In this document: positions 8,678 to 17,696 of the stretch, piece by piece | How the letters are laid out: every line of letters begins with the position of its first letter | Position numbering within the stretch: position 1 is the first letter of the stretch | Made by a program: the position numbers and the translations under genes | NCBI RefSeq assembly: GCF_014200595.1 | Contig: NZ_JACHCG010000002.1 | Coordinates: 697,343-761,342, forward strand | DNA from: Pedobacter cryoconitis | Lineage (GTDB): Bacteria > Bacteroidota > Bacteroidia > Sphingobacteriales > Sphingobacteriaceae | DNA: 64,000 bases | Direction of reading: 5' to 3' | The notes under the pieces: model-generated | Database searches by the model: none | What the model saw: only the letters and a program-made list of their open reading frames with translations | Told to the model about the DNA's origin: nothing

Positions 8678-9411
8678 AAGTGTAAAACTTTATGATAACC
8701 GGGAATTTCATTTTCAACGAGTTGGTCTCTTTTTTTGAGCAGACGTGCAGGTACTCCGGCTATGACAGAGTTTTCAGGAAATGATTTTGTTACTACGGCA
8801 CCTGCCGCAATGATACTTCCTTGTCCTATATTTACCCCATCGAGTACGGTCACCTTGCTGCCTATCCAGCAGTTCTCCCCGATATAAATACCCTTTCTGG
8901 TTACTCCCTGATTGCGTATAGGAATTGTCAGTTCATCATAAAGATGATTTTCAGGATGGCAACTAAAATATTGTCCAACAATACAATCATCCCCAATATG
9001 TAAACCACCTGCACCACCTAAATAGGCAAATTCACCGATACCAACGTTATTTCCAATTTCGATATGTTTTCCAATATGATTGAACGAAGTAGCCAGGATC
9101 AATCTGCTAAATGCACCGATACCTACATTGTTTCCAAGTGTAATCCCCTTTTCTCCAACAGCACTCAGTACAACATGATCACCAAGTTTAACATACTTTC
9201 CCCAATGTATGCGGGAAAGAACAAAAAACTGTACCTCATGCCCTAACATCATCTTTTTGGGATTTCTTAAGTAGAAACACATACGAAGTCCTCTGGTAAG
9301 CGCTGCAAACTGTTTTAAAGCAAAATGAAGTACAATCCCGAGTGTTAAATTGTGATCGAAACGAAAAGAGGGATTTCTGAATCTGATCAATTTTTCAATT
9401 ATAGCTTTCAT
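8674..9411 (-). CDS. Left-handed beta-helix (hexapeptide) O-acyltransferase
   Basis: A 245-residue protein whose residues about 75-220 are imperfect hexapeptide repeats (IGNNVGIGEFAYL, IGENCWIGSKVTVL), as in WcaF/LacA-type acetyltransferases. The segment ending GAVVTKSFPENSVIAGVPARLL is the standard exit of the beta-helix. It probably O-acetylates a sugar of the exopolysaccharide or its lipid-linked precursor, using acetyl-CoA. The gene overlaps both neighbours (17 nt with the kinase fusion, 4 nt with the next glycosyltransferase). Confidence 0.88.
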   Translation of the reverse strand: MKAIIEKLIRFRNPSFRFDHNLTLGIVLHFALKQFAALTRGLRMCFYLRNPKKMMLGHEVQFFVLSRIHWGKYVKLGDHVVLSAVGEKGITLGNNVGIGAFSRLILATSFNHIGKHIEIGNNVGIGEFAYLGGAGGLHIGDDCIVGQYFSCHPENHLYDELTIPIRNQGVTRKGIYIGENCWIGSKVTVLDGVNIGQGSIIAAGAVVTKSFPENSVIAGVPARLLKKRDQLVENEIPGYHKVLHL

Positions 9412-11788
9412 CGTGTTTGAGTTTGATGTAGGTAAATATTTCTGAAAGGGTATTGCTCAGCTGTAAATTTTCCAATGGTATGTAAAGCGAGCTGGCAGAA
9501 TTTCTTTTTAGCCTGCTAAATAACTTCAGGTAGCTTTTTGTGAGCCGGCGAATTGTTGGCCCATCGAGTTCTTGTTTTCTCTCCAGAATTAGTTTTTCAT
9601 CTGCATACAGAAAAAAATTAAGTTTTGGCTGGATCAGGAATTTATACCACCATCCGGTAAAAGAGGAGGATAGAACTATATTACTTCTTTTTGCGTCATT
9701 GATGAAATCGAAATAGTAACGGTCATACAATACAATATATCCTTGAGAAACATAGCGTAATTGTATATACCACTGACCAATTAAATAATCTATATAGTAA
9801 TAGCTAAACCGTAAAATGGAAGACCACTTTTTATAATTTTTACCTAATCTGGGTAAGGTATTGGATGCTCTGTGCTCTGCTTGCACTTTGCCGTATTTCC
9901 AGGAACTTATAATGGGAAGCAATCCTGGTCTGTGGCGAATGATAATGACTTTCCGTCTCAGTTTTTTATCGATCAACCGATGCATATTTGCAATTACAGT
10001 ACTCTTTCCAGCACCATCAACTCCACTAAAAGTGATGATAAAGCCATTATTTGAAAAGGAACTTTTCAGCGTGTCCATATAATAATTAAATAGATGCAGA
10101 CATTTTTTCCAACCCTTGTTTTGCGAACCTCTTTGAAATTCTTTACTGTAATTTTTTACTGGAAATGAAAAATTGATATCGAAAAATGGCTGGTAACGTT
10201 CAGGAATTTCTGTGTGGTTCAGCAGATAGAATAATCTGATATACTCGGCATCTTCTTCCGGGCTGGGAATTTTCAGGCCTCCACGATGTGTTTTTGTATT
10301 ATCAAGTAAAGCTGTGGCACTTAAAAAAACGAATGCTTTCCTTTTGAAAGTGTGAATCAGATCAACATGGATCAAACTTCCATCCAGACATACAATTTCC
10401 AGCTGAGCCATGAAACTCTTTTTCACAATGATTATTTTAGAAATCAGTGGGTGACTTTTTAATTCATTAATGAGTTCATTCGCTCCATTTCTGGTTATAC
10501 AGATATCAATGTCCGAATCTTCAGGCAATGTTTCAATTTCCTCGTACATCCATTTTAAAACGGCATATTTTTTTGTGCTTAGCAATTGCCCCAGATCTTT
10601 CAGCATTATTTTTCTGGCAGAGGAAATTCTGTGTTTTTGTAATTGCAGACTTAGCGCCTGGTCCCAGGTTCTTAATAACCAGTTCACTTGTGTATGCCAT
10701 TTCGGTTGTTGCGCATACACATTAAGATAATAAGCGACTGTATATAAAAGATATAAAGTTTCTGCTGTATCGGAATTAATTTGATGTTCCTGTAAAAAAG
10801 CATTCCATAAAGGATTGATAAACAAAAGATCCAGTTCTTTTCTTATAGAAGCATATCCATTATTTCCAATTAATATATTAGACTGATATACAAAATGAAA
10901 TAAGTCAAATAAGACCGGCATGTTGCTGCAGCTAAGTTCAAGGTCGATGATATGAAGTTTTTTGTCTTTGATCATGACGTTCCATGGGGTGAAATCACCA
11001 TGAGAATGGCTATTAACGAATTGCAACGGGATGGATATGTTCTTTATCAAAATCTCTATTTTACCCAGGATTTGATTTGGAATTCTATGGTCATTAAGCG
11101 TACTTAATTTTGAAATCATTTCGTTGAGTTTAACCTGTAATGCAGATCCCTGATACCGCTGTACTGTTAAATCTGTTTGCAGCCAGTTTTTTACCGGATG
11201 GAATGGTAATTCGTTGAATCTGTTGGTCCGATAGGTTCCACAACCTATATCTGTAATTTTTAAAATGCTGTTGGTGATCATTGCTGATTGTGGTAAAACA
11301 ATATCACTTTGGTAAAGATTTCCGAGATATTTTAGTTGCTTTGCTTCTGTGCGTATATTATCTGAAGCCAAAGGACCGATTGGGATCTTAAAAAAAGAGC
11401 CGGTTTTTGATCCCTGCATCAAATGCCATAAAATAGCTTTTCTACCAGGGCCAATAGTACCTGAAAACCAGGCCCACCTGTTGTTAGAGGCATGCTGTGG
11501 AGTGGTGTACAGGCTGAAACTACCCCGTGTTAAATAAGACAGCATTCCTGTCTTTGCCAGAACTATGGCAACGGTCACAAAGAGTATAGTCCTGAAATTG
11601 TTATGGTGATAGAATTTTATGAAATCAGCATGTCTGCTCGTTGCCGGCCAAATCCACCGGATGCTGCCATCTGTGTTGCAGATGTAATAACAAGACACTT
11701 GTCTTGAAGTCAGTAGGTTAGCGTTTAAATTTACGGATACCCCTAACTGTCTTAATGATTGGATGAAAACTTCTATATCAGGATGCAT
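9395..11788 (-). CDS. Three-domain fusion: APH-like kinase, nucleotidyltransferase-like, thymidylate-kinase-like
   Basis: A 797-residue cytoplasmic protein with three recognisable parts. Residues about 120-380 resemble the aminoglycoside/choline kinase fold: catalytic HGDFTPWN (H263-N270) and metal-binding IIDLELS (D282). Residues about 395-530 carry an acidic SDIDI motif (425-429), as in MNT-type nucleotidyltransferases. Residues 580-797 start with a P-loop GVDGAGKST (589-597) and have a DRYYFDF segment typical of thymidylate-kinase-like enzymes. It heads a transcription unit with an acyltransferase and two glycosyltransferases, so its substrate is probably a sugar, polyol or lipid-linked intermediate. 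The actual reaction is unknown. Confidence 0.75.
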   Translation of the reverse strand: MHPDIEVFIQSLRQLGVSVNLNANLLTSRQVSCYYICNTDGSIRWIWPATSRHADFIKFYHHNNFRTILFVTVAIVLAKTGMLSYLTRGSFSLYTTPQHASNNRWAWFSGTIGPGRKAILWHLMQGSKTGSFFKIPIGPLASDNIRTEAKQLKYLGNLYQSDIVLPQSAMITNSILKITDIGCGTYRTNRFNELPFHPVKNWLQTDLTVQRYQGSALQVKLNEMISKLSTLNDHRIPNQILGKIEILIKNISIPLQFVNSHSHGDFTPWNVMIKDKKLHIIDLELSCSNMPVLFDLFHFVYQSNILIGNNGYASIRKELDLLFINPLWNAFLQEHQINSDTAETLYLLYTVAYYLNVYAQQPKWHTQVNWLLRTWDQALSLQLQKHRISSARKIMLKDLGQLLSTKKYAVLKWMYEEIETLPEDSDIDICITRNGANELINELKSHPLISKIIIVKKSFMAQLEIVCLDGSLIHVDLIHTFKRKAFVFLSATALLDNTKTHRGGLKIPSPEEDAEYIRLFYLLNHTEIPERYQPFFDINFSFPVKNYSKEFQRGSQNKGWKKCLHLFNYYMDTLKSSFSNNGFIITFSGVDGAGKSTVIANMHRLIDKKLRRKVIIIRHRPGLLPIISSWKYGKVQAEHRASNTLPRLGKNYKKWSSILRFSYYYIDYLIGQWYIQLRYVSQGYIVLYDRYYFDFINDAKRSNIVLSSSFTGWWYKFLIQPKLNFFLYADEKLILERKQELDGPTIRRLTKSYLKLFSRLKRNSASSLYIPLENLQLSNTLSEIFTYIKLKHDESYN

Positions 11789-11810
11789 AGCTTTAATTTT
11801 CTAAGCTAAA

Positions 11811-11826
11811 TCCCACAATGGTGCCA
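11811..11826 (-). promoter_or_regulatory. Sigma-54-like promoter of the kinase-fusion operon
   Basis: Minus-strand element TGGCACCATTGTGGGA. The -24 box TGGCAC is consensus. The -12 box TGGGA keeps T and G at the expected spacing. It lies 22 nt ahead of the start codon at 11788, in the 155-nt gap after the Wzy-like gene. A perfect-core palindrome is centred 95 bp upstream of its -24 GG. Confidence 0.6.
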
Positions 11827-11910
11827 GTCTTTCTTTTTCTTTTTAACTTGTTGTTTTATAGTGTTTTATCTATTTATATTATTGCTTTATACTCCAGAAT
11901 AAGGAAGGGG

Positions 11911-11927
11911 ATTCCAAATTATGGAAT
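11911..11927. promoter_or_regulatory. Palindromic activator site ATTCCA-N5-TGGAAT (site 2)
   Basis: A perfect 6-bp inverted repeat, ATTCCA and TGGAAT, around AATTA. It is identical in its arms to the site at 2434. It lies in non-coding DNA between the Wzy-like gene and the kinase fusion, upstream of a sigma-54-like promoter. It is a likely enhancer site for the NtrC-type regulator at 2451-3797 (inference). Confidence 0.65.
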
Positions 11928-11943
11928 TGGGAGATTTATCCGA

Positions 11944-13230
11944 TTATGAAAAGAAATCTGGTCGTCTTCTCTTTAAGTAAAGGCGTTCACTTATGGTGAA
12001 CCTATCAAATTTTTTCAGACTGATAGAAAAAATCAGCATTTGATAAAATAGAATACCATAATTCGTTTCTCCGAAAATTCCAAACTCTGTAAAGGAATTA
12101 ATAATGACCGGAATGAGGATACCCAGAAGCATTAATTTCTTCTCTTCCGGTTCTTTTAAAAAGCCGCGTATGGTAAAAGATAGCTGTATGATTGCGAGTG
12201 TAAACCCTACAAAACCAAGATTCATAAGTACCTGCATAAAGGTATTGTGAGTCATATGGCCTGCATAAGTGTGGACACTTTCGAAATGATCTTTATAATC
12301 AATTCGCATAAAACCGAAGCCAAACCATGGTTCTCTGGGTAAACCTTCGTTAATGAGTGCTTTCCAAAATGGCATCCTGCCGGTCATAGAAAGCAAGTCA
12401 TCAATTCCCCCCTTTCGTAAAATTAATTTTTCAACAGCTACCGGGATTACCGCAAGTATAGCAGCATAGATGGCATATTTTAATATTTTAGATTCTGACC
12501 GGCGTAAATGAAAGTAAACAATGATGAGTAATCCTACCAAAGAAGATCTGGACTTGGTCATAATCAATGCATAGGCAAGAATGGCTATTTTAAGAATAGT
12601 CCACCAGCGCTGATGGTTTCGGTAAAGATCAAAAATGAGACAGGATATTCCAAGGCCGCAAAGCATACCCAGCTCGTTTGGATTCATAATGTAACCCCCA
12701 AGTCTTTGATCTTCTCCACCTTCAACCAAACGCATGAAATCTCCGGGATTAAGCCACATACCAACTACAAAAATGAGCATTAACAGGAAAACAGTATTAC
12801 CCATCAGGTTATAAAACCTAATCGTATTATCTGGGAAGTAGACATCCAGAAGCATCAGAGATTTCATGAAGTAGAAGGCGAAAATGAGGCTTTCCAGATC
12901 CATTAGCCATTGGAGTGAACTATAAAAAACATCTGTGCTCCATAAAAACGAGATGAACCCAAGGCCAAGGTAACCGAAATACAGAAAAGGAGACCATTGA
13001 TTTTTCCATTCAAAAGCCCCGATTGCACCCTTCTTCACAATCATTTGATGGAGTAGAAAGGCGGCGGTGGTCATCCCTATTCTGCTGAAAACTTTGATTA
13101 CCCTGGTAATTCCAATGTTTTCGCTCCAGGTGAAAAAACCTGCAACCATTAAAAACAGGATAGCTAATAACAACCATTCTGTTTTTTTCAGGAAGCGTGT
13201 ATGATTGTCTGTATCTTTAAAGGCTTTCAT
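11944..13230 (-). CDS. O-antigen ligase/polymerase-like (Wzy-type) membrane protein
   Basis: A 428-residue protein with about 10-12 membrane helices and a large periplasmic loop before the last helices. The loop segment EPWFGFGFMRIDY followed by HNTFMQVLMNLGFVG is the Wzy_C / O-antigen-ligase signature. It should polymerise lipid-linked repeat units in the periplasm, or ligate them. Its start overlaps the end of the upstream glycosyltransferase by 4 nt. Together with the flippase and co-polymerase it completes a Wzx/Wzy export route. Polymerase versus ligase cannot be decided from sequence alone. Confidence 0.85.
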   Translation of the reverse strand: MKAFKDTDNHTRFLKKTEWLLLAILFLMVAGFFTWSENIGITRVIKVFSRIGMTTAAFLLHQMIVKKGAIGAFEWKNQWSPFLYFGYLGLGFISFLWSTDVFYSSLQWLMDLESLIFAFYFMKSLMLLDVYFPDNTIRFYNLMGNTVFLLMLIFVVGMWLNPGDFMRLVEGGEDQRLGGYIMNPNELGMLCGLGISCLIFDLYRNHQRWWTILKIAILAYALIMTKSRSSLVGLLIIVYFHLRRSESKILKYAIYAAILAVIPVAVEKLILRKGGIDDLLSMTGRMPFWKALINEGLPREPWFGFGFMRIDYKDHFESVHTYAGHMTHNTFMQVLMNLGFVGFTLAIIQLSFTIRGFLKEPEEKKLMLLGILIPVIINSFTEFGIFGETNYGILFYQMLIFSISLKKFDRFTISERLYLKRRRPDFFS

Positions 13231-14342
13231 GCCTCGTATAATTTATGAAACCTGCCTAAGATAAGTTTCCAGTCAAAAGCCTCTTTTATCATACGTCTGG
13301 CATTTGCTCTGATGGCCTGAGTTCCGATTTCTGTTTGCATGGCATAATATAGCCGTTTCAGCCCATAGTGTATTTCGTTGGGATCGGTATGTTCTATGAC
13401 GATTCCGGCAATATAACGATTGATATAATCGCCAGTATTTGTGGCTCTGGTGACCAGACATGGAATGCCCATGGCAGCAGCCTCAAGAACGACAGTTGGC
13501 AGACCTTCATTTCTGCTGGGTACTGCCAGCACATTTATATGGAGTAAGAGTATGTTTTTTTCTTCTCCATAACGTGATCCAAAAAACACAATTGAATTTT
13601 GTATGTTCATAGCGGTGGCAACTTTAATCAGTTTTTCTTTGTCCTGATCTTTTCCATCACCTATGATCCATAGTTTTGCCCCGGTCTGCTCTTGTCTGAA
13701 AAGTGCAAACCCCTGTAAAAGCTCTATCAAACCTTTGGTATAAAGATCAAGTCTTCCACAATAGCCTACAATAAATTCTCCTGTATTTTTCCATTGAACC
13801 AGCTCTTTCAAACTTTCTAGTCCATAAGGAATGAGTACAGATTTATCATTAGGAAAAACAGATTGTAATCCATCAATTTCAGACTGTCCAAGGGAGTGAA
13901 TTGAGTTTGCAGCACTGAGCATTTTTCGCTCAAAAAAATGGAAATAAAGTTGTTTAAGGAACTTGTTTTTTAACATCGCAATCTTATTGTAACTGCCATG
14001 AGGCGTAATAATGAAGGGGATCTTATTCTTTTTCATCCACATCGAAGCGCTGTACATTTGAGGAATAAAGCCTCCGTGCAAGTGGAATATGGTTCCCTTT
14101 TGTTTCGCACTGATCTCTTTTTTTAATACATCACTAAGCCAGAATATATTTCTTTCTGATTGAAACAGTCTGGTGGTAAAAGACCTTACTGGATAATCAT
14201 GAACAGGATGATTTGTAATTCCCCAGACTTCAACATTTTCTCCTGATTCACATTGTCTGGTAGCCATTTCATGGACAACTTTATTTACTCCGTTCATCCT
14301 TTCAGGATTTGCTTTACCTAATATTAAATGTATGATTTCCAT
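13227..14342 (-). CDS. GT4-family glycosyltransferase
   Basis: A 371-residue GT-B glycosyltransferase. The N-terminal half has the GxxxVxxEMA acceptor motif (NGVNKVVHEMA). The C-terminal half has VGYCGRLDLYTKGL and the donor-site motif SRNEGLPTVVLEAAAMGIPCLV (two acidic residues seven apart, EX7E). The gene overlaps the flippase by 19 nt and the Wzy-like gene by 4 nt. It adds a sugar to the repeat unit; the sugar is unknown. Confidence 0.9.
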   Translation of the reverse strand: MEIIHLILGKANPERMNGVNKVVHEMATRQCESGENVEVWGITNHPVHDYPVRSFTTRLFQSERNIFWLSDVLKKEISAKQKGTIFHLHGGFIPQMYSASMWMKKNKIPFIITPHGSYNKIAMLKNKFLKQLYFHFFERKMLSAANSIHSLGQSEIDGLQSVFPNDKSVLIPYGLESLKELVQWKNTGEFIVGYCGRLDLYTKGLIELLQGFALFRQEQTGAKLWIIGDGKDQDKEKLIKVATAMNIQNSIVFFGSRYGEEKNILLLHINVLAVPSRNEGLPTVVLEAAAMGIPCLVTRATNTGDYINRYIAGIVIEHTDPNEIHYGLKRLYYAMQTEIGTQAIRANARRMIKEAFDWKLILGRFHKLYEA

Positions 14343-15574
14343 AATATTGCATATTTACGCTGAAGAGTGATCGACCAATAGCAAATCATGATCAGCTGGG
14401 TGATAAAAATTCCTGCAAGTACCCCATGTAATGCCCATGTTTTAATTAGCCATGGTGCGAGCATTAAACCTGTGGTTACTGATAAAATATAACCTATAAA
14501 ATAATCTCTGTTGAGTTCTAAAGAGCGGATGGCTATTCTTATCGGATAACCAATAGTAATTAACAGATATACCAGGCTTAATCCGTAGATGACAAAGGTG
14601 TATTGTTCATAGGCGTGACCACCTATAATTCTGAAAATATCTTTTGCAAATAAGCTTAACAGACAAAGTATGGGAACGATCATTAATAATGATTTCTGCA
14701 TAAGTCTCCACCAATAAACAGACATGTCACCTTTAATTGCCGCAACTTTGGGTAAAACATAATTTTCTATAGCCTGCAAAAGCAGATTCAATAATCCAAA
14801 AATGTACTGCGCAAGTCTCAAAGCTCCCAGAGCAGAAGCTCCAAGCCACCATCCGGCTGCTATAACAAAGAAATATCCTGAGCCCCATTGTAGCAGAGAA
14901 GAACCGATGAGCCATCCTCCTTTTACAATTTGGAGCTTCCAGGAAAACCTGATAACTTCAAAAGTGATCTTTCCGGGTTTCAACAAAATAATGCCTGTAA
15001 TGACCGAAGGAAGAAAACTTAATCCGATAATACTCCAGGCCATACGCTGTCCTAACAAATTGAAATACCATGCTATAAGCAAAGCAATGAGCTGAATAGC
15101 ATTGGTTAAGGTGTCGATTAAAAAGGCATGCCTGCCCTGAACTTTGGTGATGAAAACACGGCGAATGAAATCCTGCAACACATACAGAACAGTTGATATC
15201 GCTGCCATCATCAGCGTAATGTTGGTGAAATAGATAGATTTGAAGCCTGAAATTTGCCATATAAACCAGGCTCCAAATGCACCAGATAATATAGCTATTG
15301 CGGCAATAAATTGGAGCCCTAACATACCTGGAGTTAGCTTTTGTTGCTCAGCGACAGGTAACGAAGGGTAGGTTACCTGGTAGACCTGTGAACTAAATGC
15401 CATGCTTAAGGATAAAATGAACAGCTGAATCATGACTATGATCGAAAATTTACCATATTCCGGTAAACCCATCGCTTTTGCAAGCAAGAGATTCGTTAGA
15501 AATGCAGAACCACTTACCACTATCTGGTCTGCCAGTACCCAGTATTTTTCGCCTATAGTTTTATATAAATTCAT
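14324..15574 (-). CDS. Wzx-type polysaccharide flippase (MOP superfamily)
   Basis: A 416-residue inner-membrane protein with about 12 predicted helices, in the oligosaccharide flippase/MATE-like family. The N-terminus (VSGSAFLTNLLLAKAMGLPEYG) is the typical first helix and Gly-rich turn of Wzx proteins. It should move the undecaprenyl-linked repeat unit across the inner membrane for the Wzy-like protein. It overlaps the co-polymerase by 4 nt and the next glycosyltransferase by 19 nt. Confidence 0.88.
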   Translation of the reverse strand: MNLYKTIGEKYWVLADQIVVSGSAFLTNLLLAKAMGLPEYGKFSIIVMIQLFILSLSMAFSSQVYQVTYPSLPVAEQQKLTPGMLGLQFIAAIAILSGAFGAWFIWQISGFKSIYFTNITLMMAAISTVLYVLQDFIRRVFITKVQGRHAFLIDTLTNAIQLIALLIAWYFNLLGQRMAWSIIGLSFLPSVITGIILLKPGKITFEVIRFSWKLQIVKGGWLIGSSLLQWGSGYFFVIAAGWWLGASALGALRLAQYIFGLLNLLLQAIENYVLPKVAAIKGDMSVYWWRLMQKSLLMIVPILCLLSLFAKDIFRIIGGHAYEQYTFVIYGLSLVYLLITIGYPIRIAIRSLELNRDYFIGYILSVTTGLMLAPWLIKTWALHGVLAGIFITQLIMICYWSITLQRKYAILWKSYI

Positions 15575-17691
15575 GATGCTCTTTTTTTCAGGATAAGCAT
15601 TGTCATTTCCTTCAGCTGGCTAAATAAACTTGGGGTATAACCAGCTCTATTTAAGACAAACTGAATGTCAGGGATATTTAGGTCTTCATGAATTAAATCT
15701 GCGGCTATGATACTTTCTTTTTTAGTTCTGCGGCTATCTAATACAAATAAGTTCAGATCTGCTGTGGCCATCAATAACAAACCTGTAGGATTTTCTTTTA
15801 GCGGAAAGTTTCTGATTAAAATAATATCATATGTTGTTTTGGCTTTTTCCAGGTATTCTTTCCAGGAAGCAGGTCTGCTCATTTCCACAATTGCCTCCTT
15901 CTCTGCATCAATGAAAAGAAAATTATGATTTAAAACCTTTAATTCATGACTTATTGCTGCTGTAATAAAGGACTTTCCTTCGTGATGTGTAAATGAAGAA
16001 ATAACCATTACCGTTCCTTTTTTGAGCATATCTTTCAGTTCCATTTGCAGTACCCAATTTTTGAAAAAATGCTCCCTTTCGATAGGGCTTTTTAGATAGG
16101 GTATGGCTGCGATAACAGGTAAATCTGATAAACGGTTAATCGTATTCTCATTATTTACTCTTGATTTTAAAGCATGAACAATATATACAAGTGCAATTCC
16201 TCCCACTACGCCCAGGATAAAGGAAAGGATCATAATAATAGTGACGTTAGGGGATACGGGTTTATCTGAAACTTCTCCTGCTGAAATTATCCTGTGAAAA
16301 GAAATAGTTGCTGCCTTTGCTATCTCAGCTTCTGTTCTTTTTCCTTGTAGAAATCTGTATACCTGATCATTGAGTCCAAAATTTCTTTCTAAAACAGTCA
16401 TGTTTTTCTCTCTTCCCGGAAGGCCGGAAAAAACTTTTTCAGATTCCTGGATGCTTTGATCGAGGTCCCTGTATTTAATGCTGAGATTACTTTGCGTGTT
16501 TTTAATACTTTCCAGCATATAATCGCTGATATCTTTAAGCTTTTCATCAATCACCTTTACTTTCTCATGCTCAGGCGTAAACCTCAAAAGCAGATCACTT
16601 CTTTCTTGTTGCAATTCTTTTGCTTTTTTTACCAGTTCTGTGCTTAGCAGATCCGTGAATGCCTCGAAATTGGGTGCTAGCTGAAGAAATTTTTCTTTTC
16701 CATTCTTCATATACTGATCCAGGCTGTCTACCGCATTTAAGTTCATTTTTACACTGGCCAGTTGTTTTTTCAGGTCAGCAATTTTTCTGAGATCTGTTTC
16801 TGTTTCCTGAGGGATATTAATGATGGCATGCTGATCCCGGTATTGCTGTATCGCATTTTCACTGGAAGACAATTTTTTACTATAAGTATGAAGTTGTTTG
16901 TTCAGAAAATCTTCTGTTGTATCTGCCGATTTATATTTTTGTTCTATGTAGTCGGCAATATAGGCTGCGGAAAGTGTATTGACCACATCAGCAGATTTTT
17001 GTGCTACAGGACATTTGTAACTGATTCTTAATACAGGAATGTCTTTATCCACTGCCATTACATCTAATCCGGCAATAAGATCATCAGCCAGCTTTTCATC
17101 TGAGTGTACAATAAACGCGTAATTATCATTTACCTGTAAGCCTGGTCTGCTTTTTAATAGATAATCATTTCTGGAAATCATAATGTCTGCCATCTTGTTC
17201 GTTATAAGGTGGTTAAGAATTCCGTCAATGGTTTCTCCCGTAGGAGTTACCAGGGTAAATAAAGAATCAGCATGAATATGTAAACTAAAGTTATCGTCGA
17301 GCCATTTTTTGTTTCTTATAACTGTGCTGACGATAAAAGGGGAGCGGTTATATAGTTCTGTTTTATGAAGTTCACCCACCCGGTAAATCGATGTTTTTAG
17401 CGGTAATTTTTCGATTACTTTTATGGCCAGTACTTTAGATTTTAGCAACTCGACTTCTGCCCCGATTTTATTGCTGGTTGCAAAGACATCAAAGTCTTTA
17501 AAAAGATTACTGTTATTTACCCCCTCATGGATATCAGCTAATTTTATTTTGGCTGTACTTTCATATTCAGGGGTCGTATATTTTAAGTATTTTTTTGCGA
17601 CAAAAACTGCCGAAAATACGGTTAGTAAAATGATAGGCAATCCCCGGTATAAAGGACGTAGTGCATCCAGGCTATTTTTTGAGTTATTCAT
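15571..17691 (-). CDS. Wzc/Wzz-type polysaccharide co-polymerase with degenerate BY-kinase domain
   Basis: I place the start at the ATG at 17691 (706 residues). An in-frame ATG 24 nt upstream would overlap the preceding gene, and an AAAG-type ribosome site sits before the chosen one. Membrane helices lie near residues 18-35 and 482-505. Between them is a Wzz domain with a long coiled-coil section (about 240-440). The cytoplasmic C-terminus has the BY-kinase fold but is damaged. The Walker A equivalent reads SSFTHHEGKSF instead of PGEGKST. The Walker B equivalent reads IILIRNFP, with Arg where the Asp should be. No C-terminal tyrosine cluster is present. It probably controls chain length and export but is unlikely to phosphorylate tyrosine. 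Confidence 0.88.
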   Translation of the reverse strand: MNNSKNSLDALRPLYRGLPIILLTVFSAVFVAKKYLKYTTPEYESTAKIKLADIHEGVNNSNLFKDFDVFATSNKIGAEVELLKSKVLAIKVIEKLPLKTSIYRVGELHKTELYNRSPFIVSTVIRNKKWLDDNFSLHIHADSLFTLVTPTGETIDGILNHLITNKMADIMISRNDYLLKSRPGLQVNDNYAFIVHSDEKLADDLIAGLDVMAVDKDIPVLRISYKCPVAQKSADVVNTLSAAYIADYIEQKYKSADTTEDFLNKQLHTYSKKLSSSENAIQQYRDQHAIINIPQETETDLRKIADLKKQLASVKMNLNAVDSLDQYMKNGKEKFLQLAPNFEAFTDLLSTELVKKAKELQQERSDLLLRFTPEHEKVKVIDEKLKDISDYMLESIKNTQSNLSIKYRDLDQSIQESEKVFSGLPGREKNMTVLERNFGLNDQVYRFLQGKRTEAEIAKAATISFHRIISAGEVSDKPVSPNVTIIMILSFILGVVGGIALVYIVHALKSRVNNENTINRLSDLPVIAAIPYLKSPIEREHFFKNWVLQMELKDMLKKGTVMVISSFTHHEGKSFITAAISHELKVLNHNFLFIDAEKEAIVEMSRPASWKEYLEKAKTTYDIILIRNFPLKENPTGLLLMATADLNLFVLDSRRTKKESIIAADLIHEDLNIPDIQFVLNRAGYTPSLFSQLKEMTMLILKKRAS

Positions 17692-17696
17692 GATCT

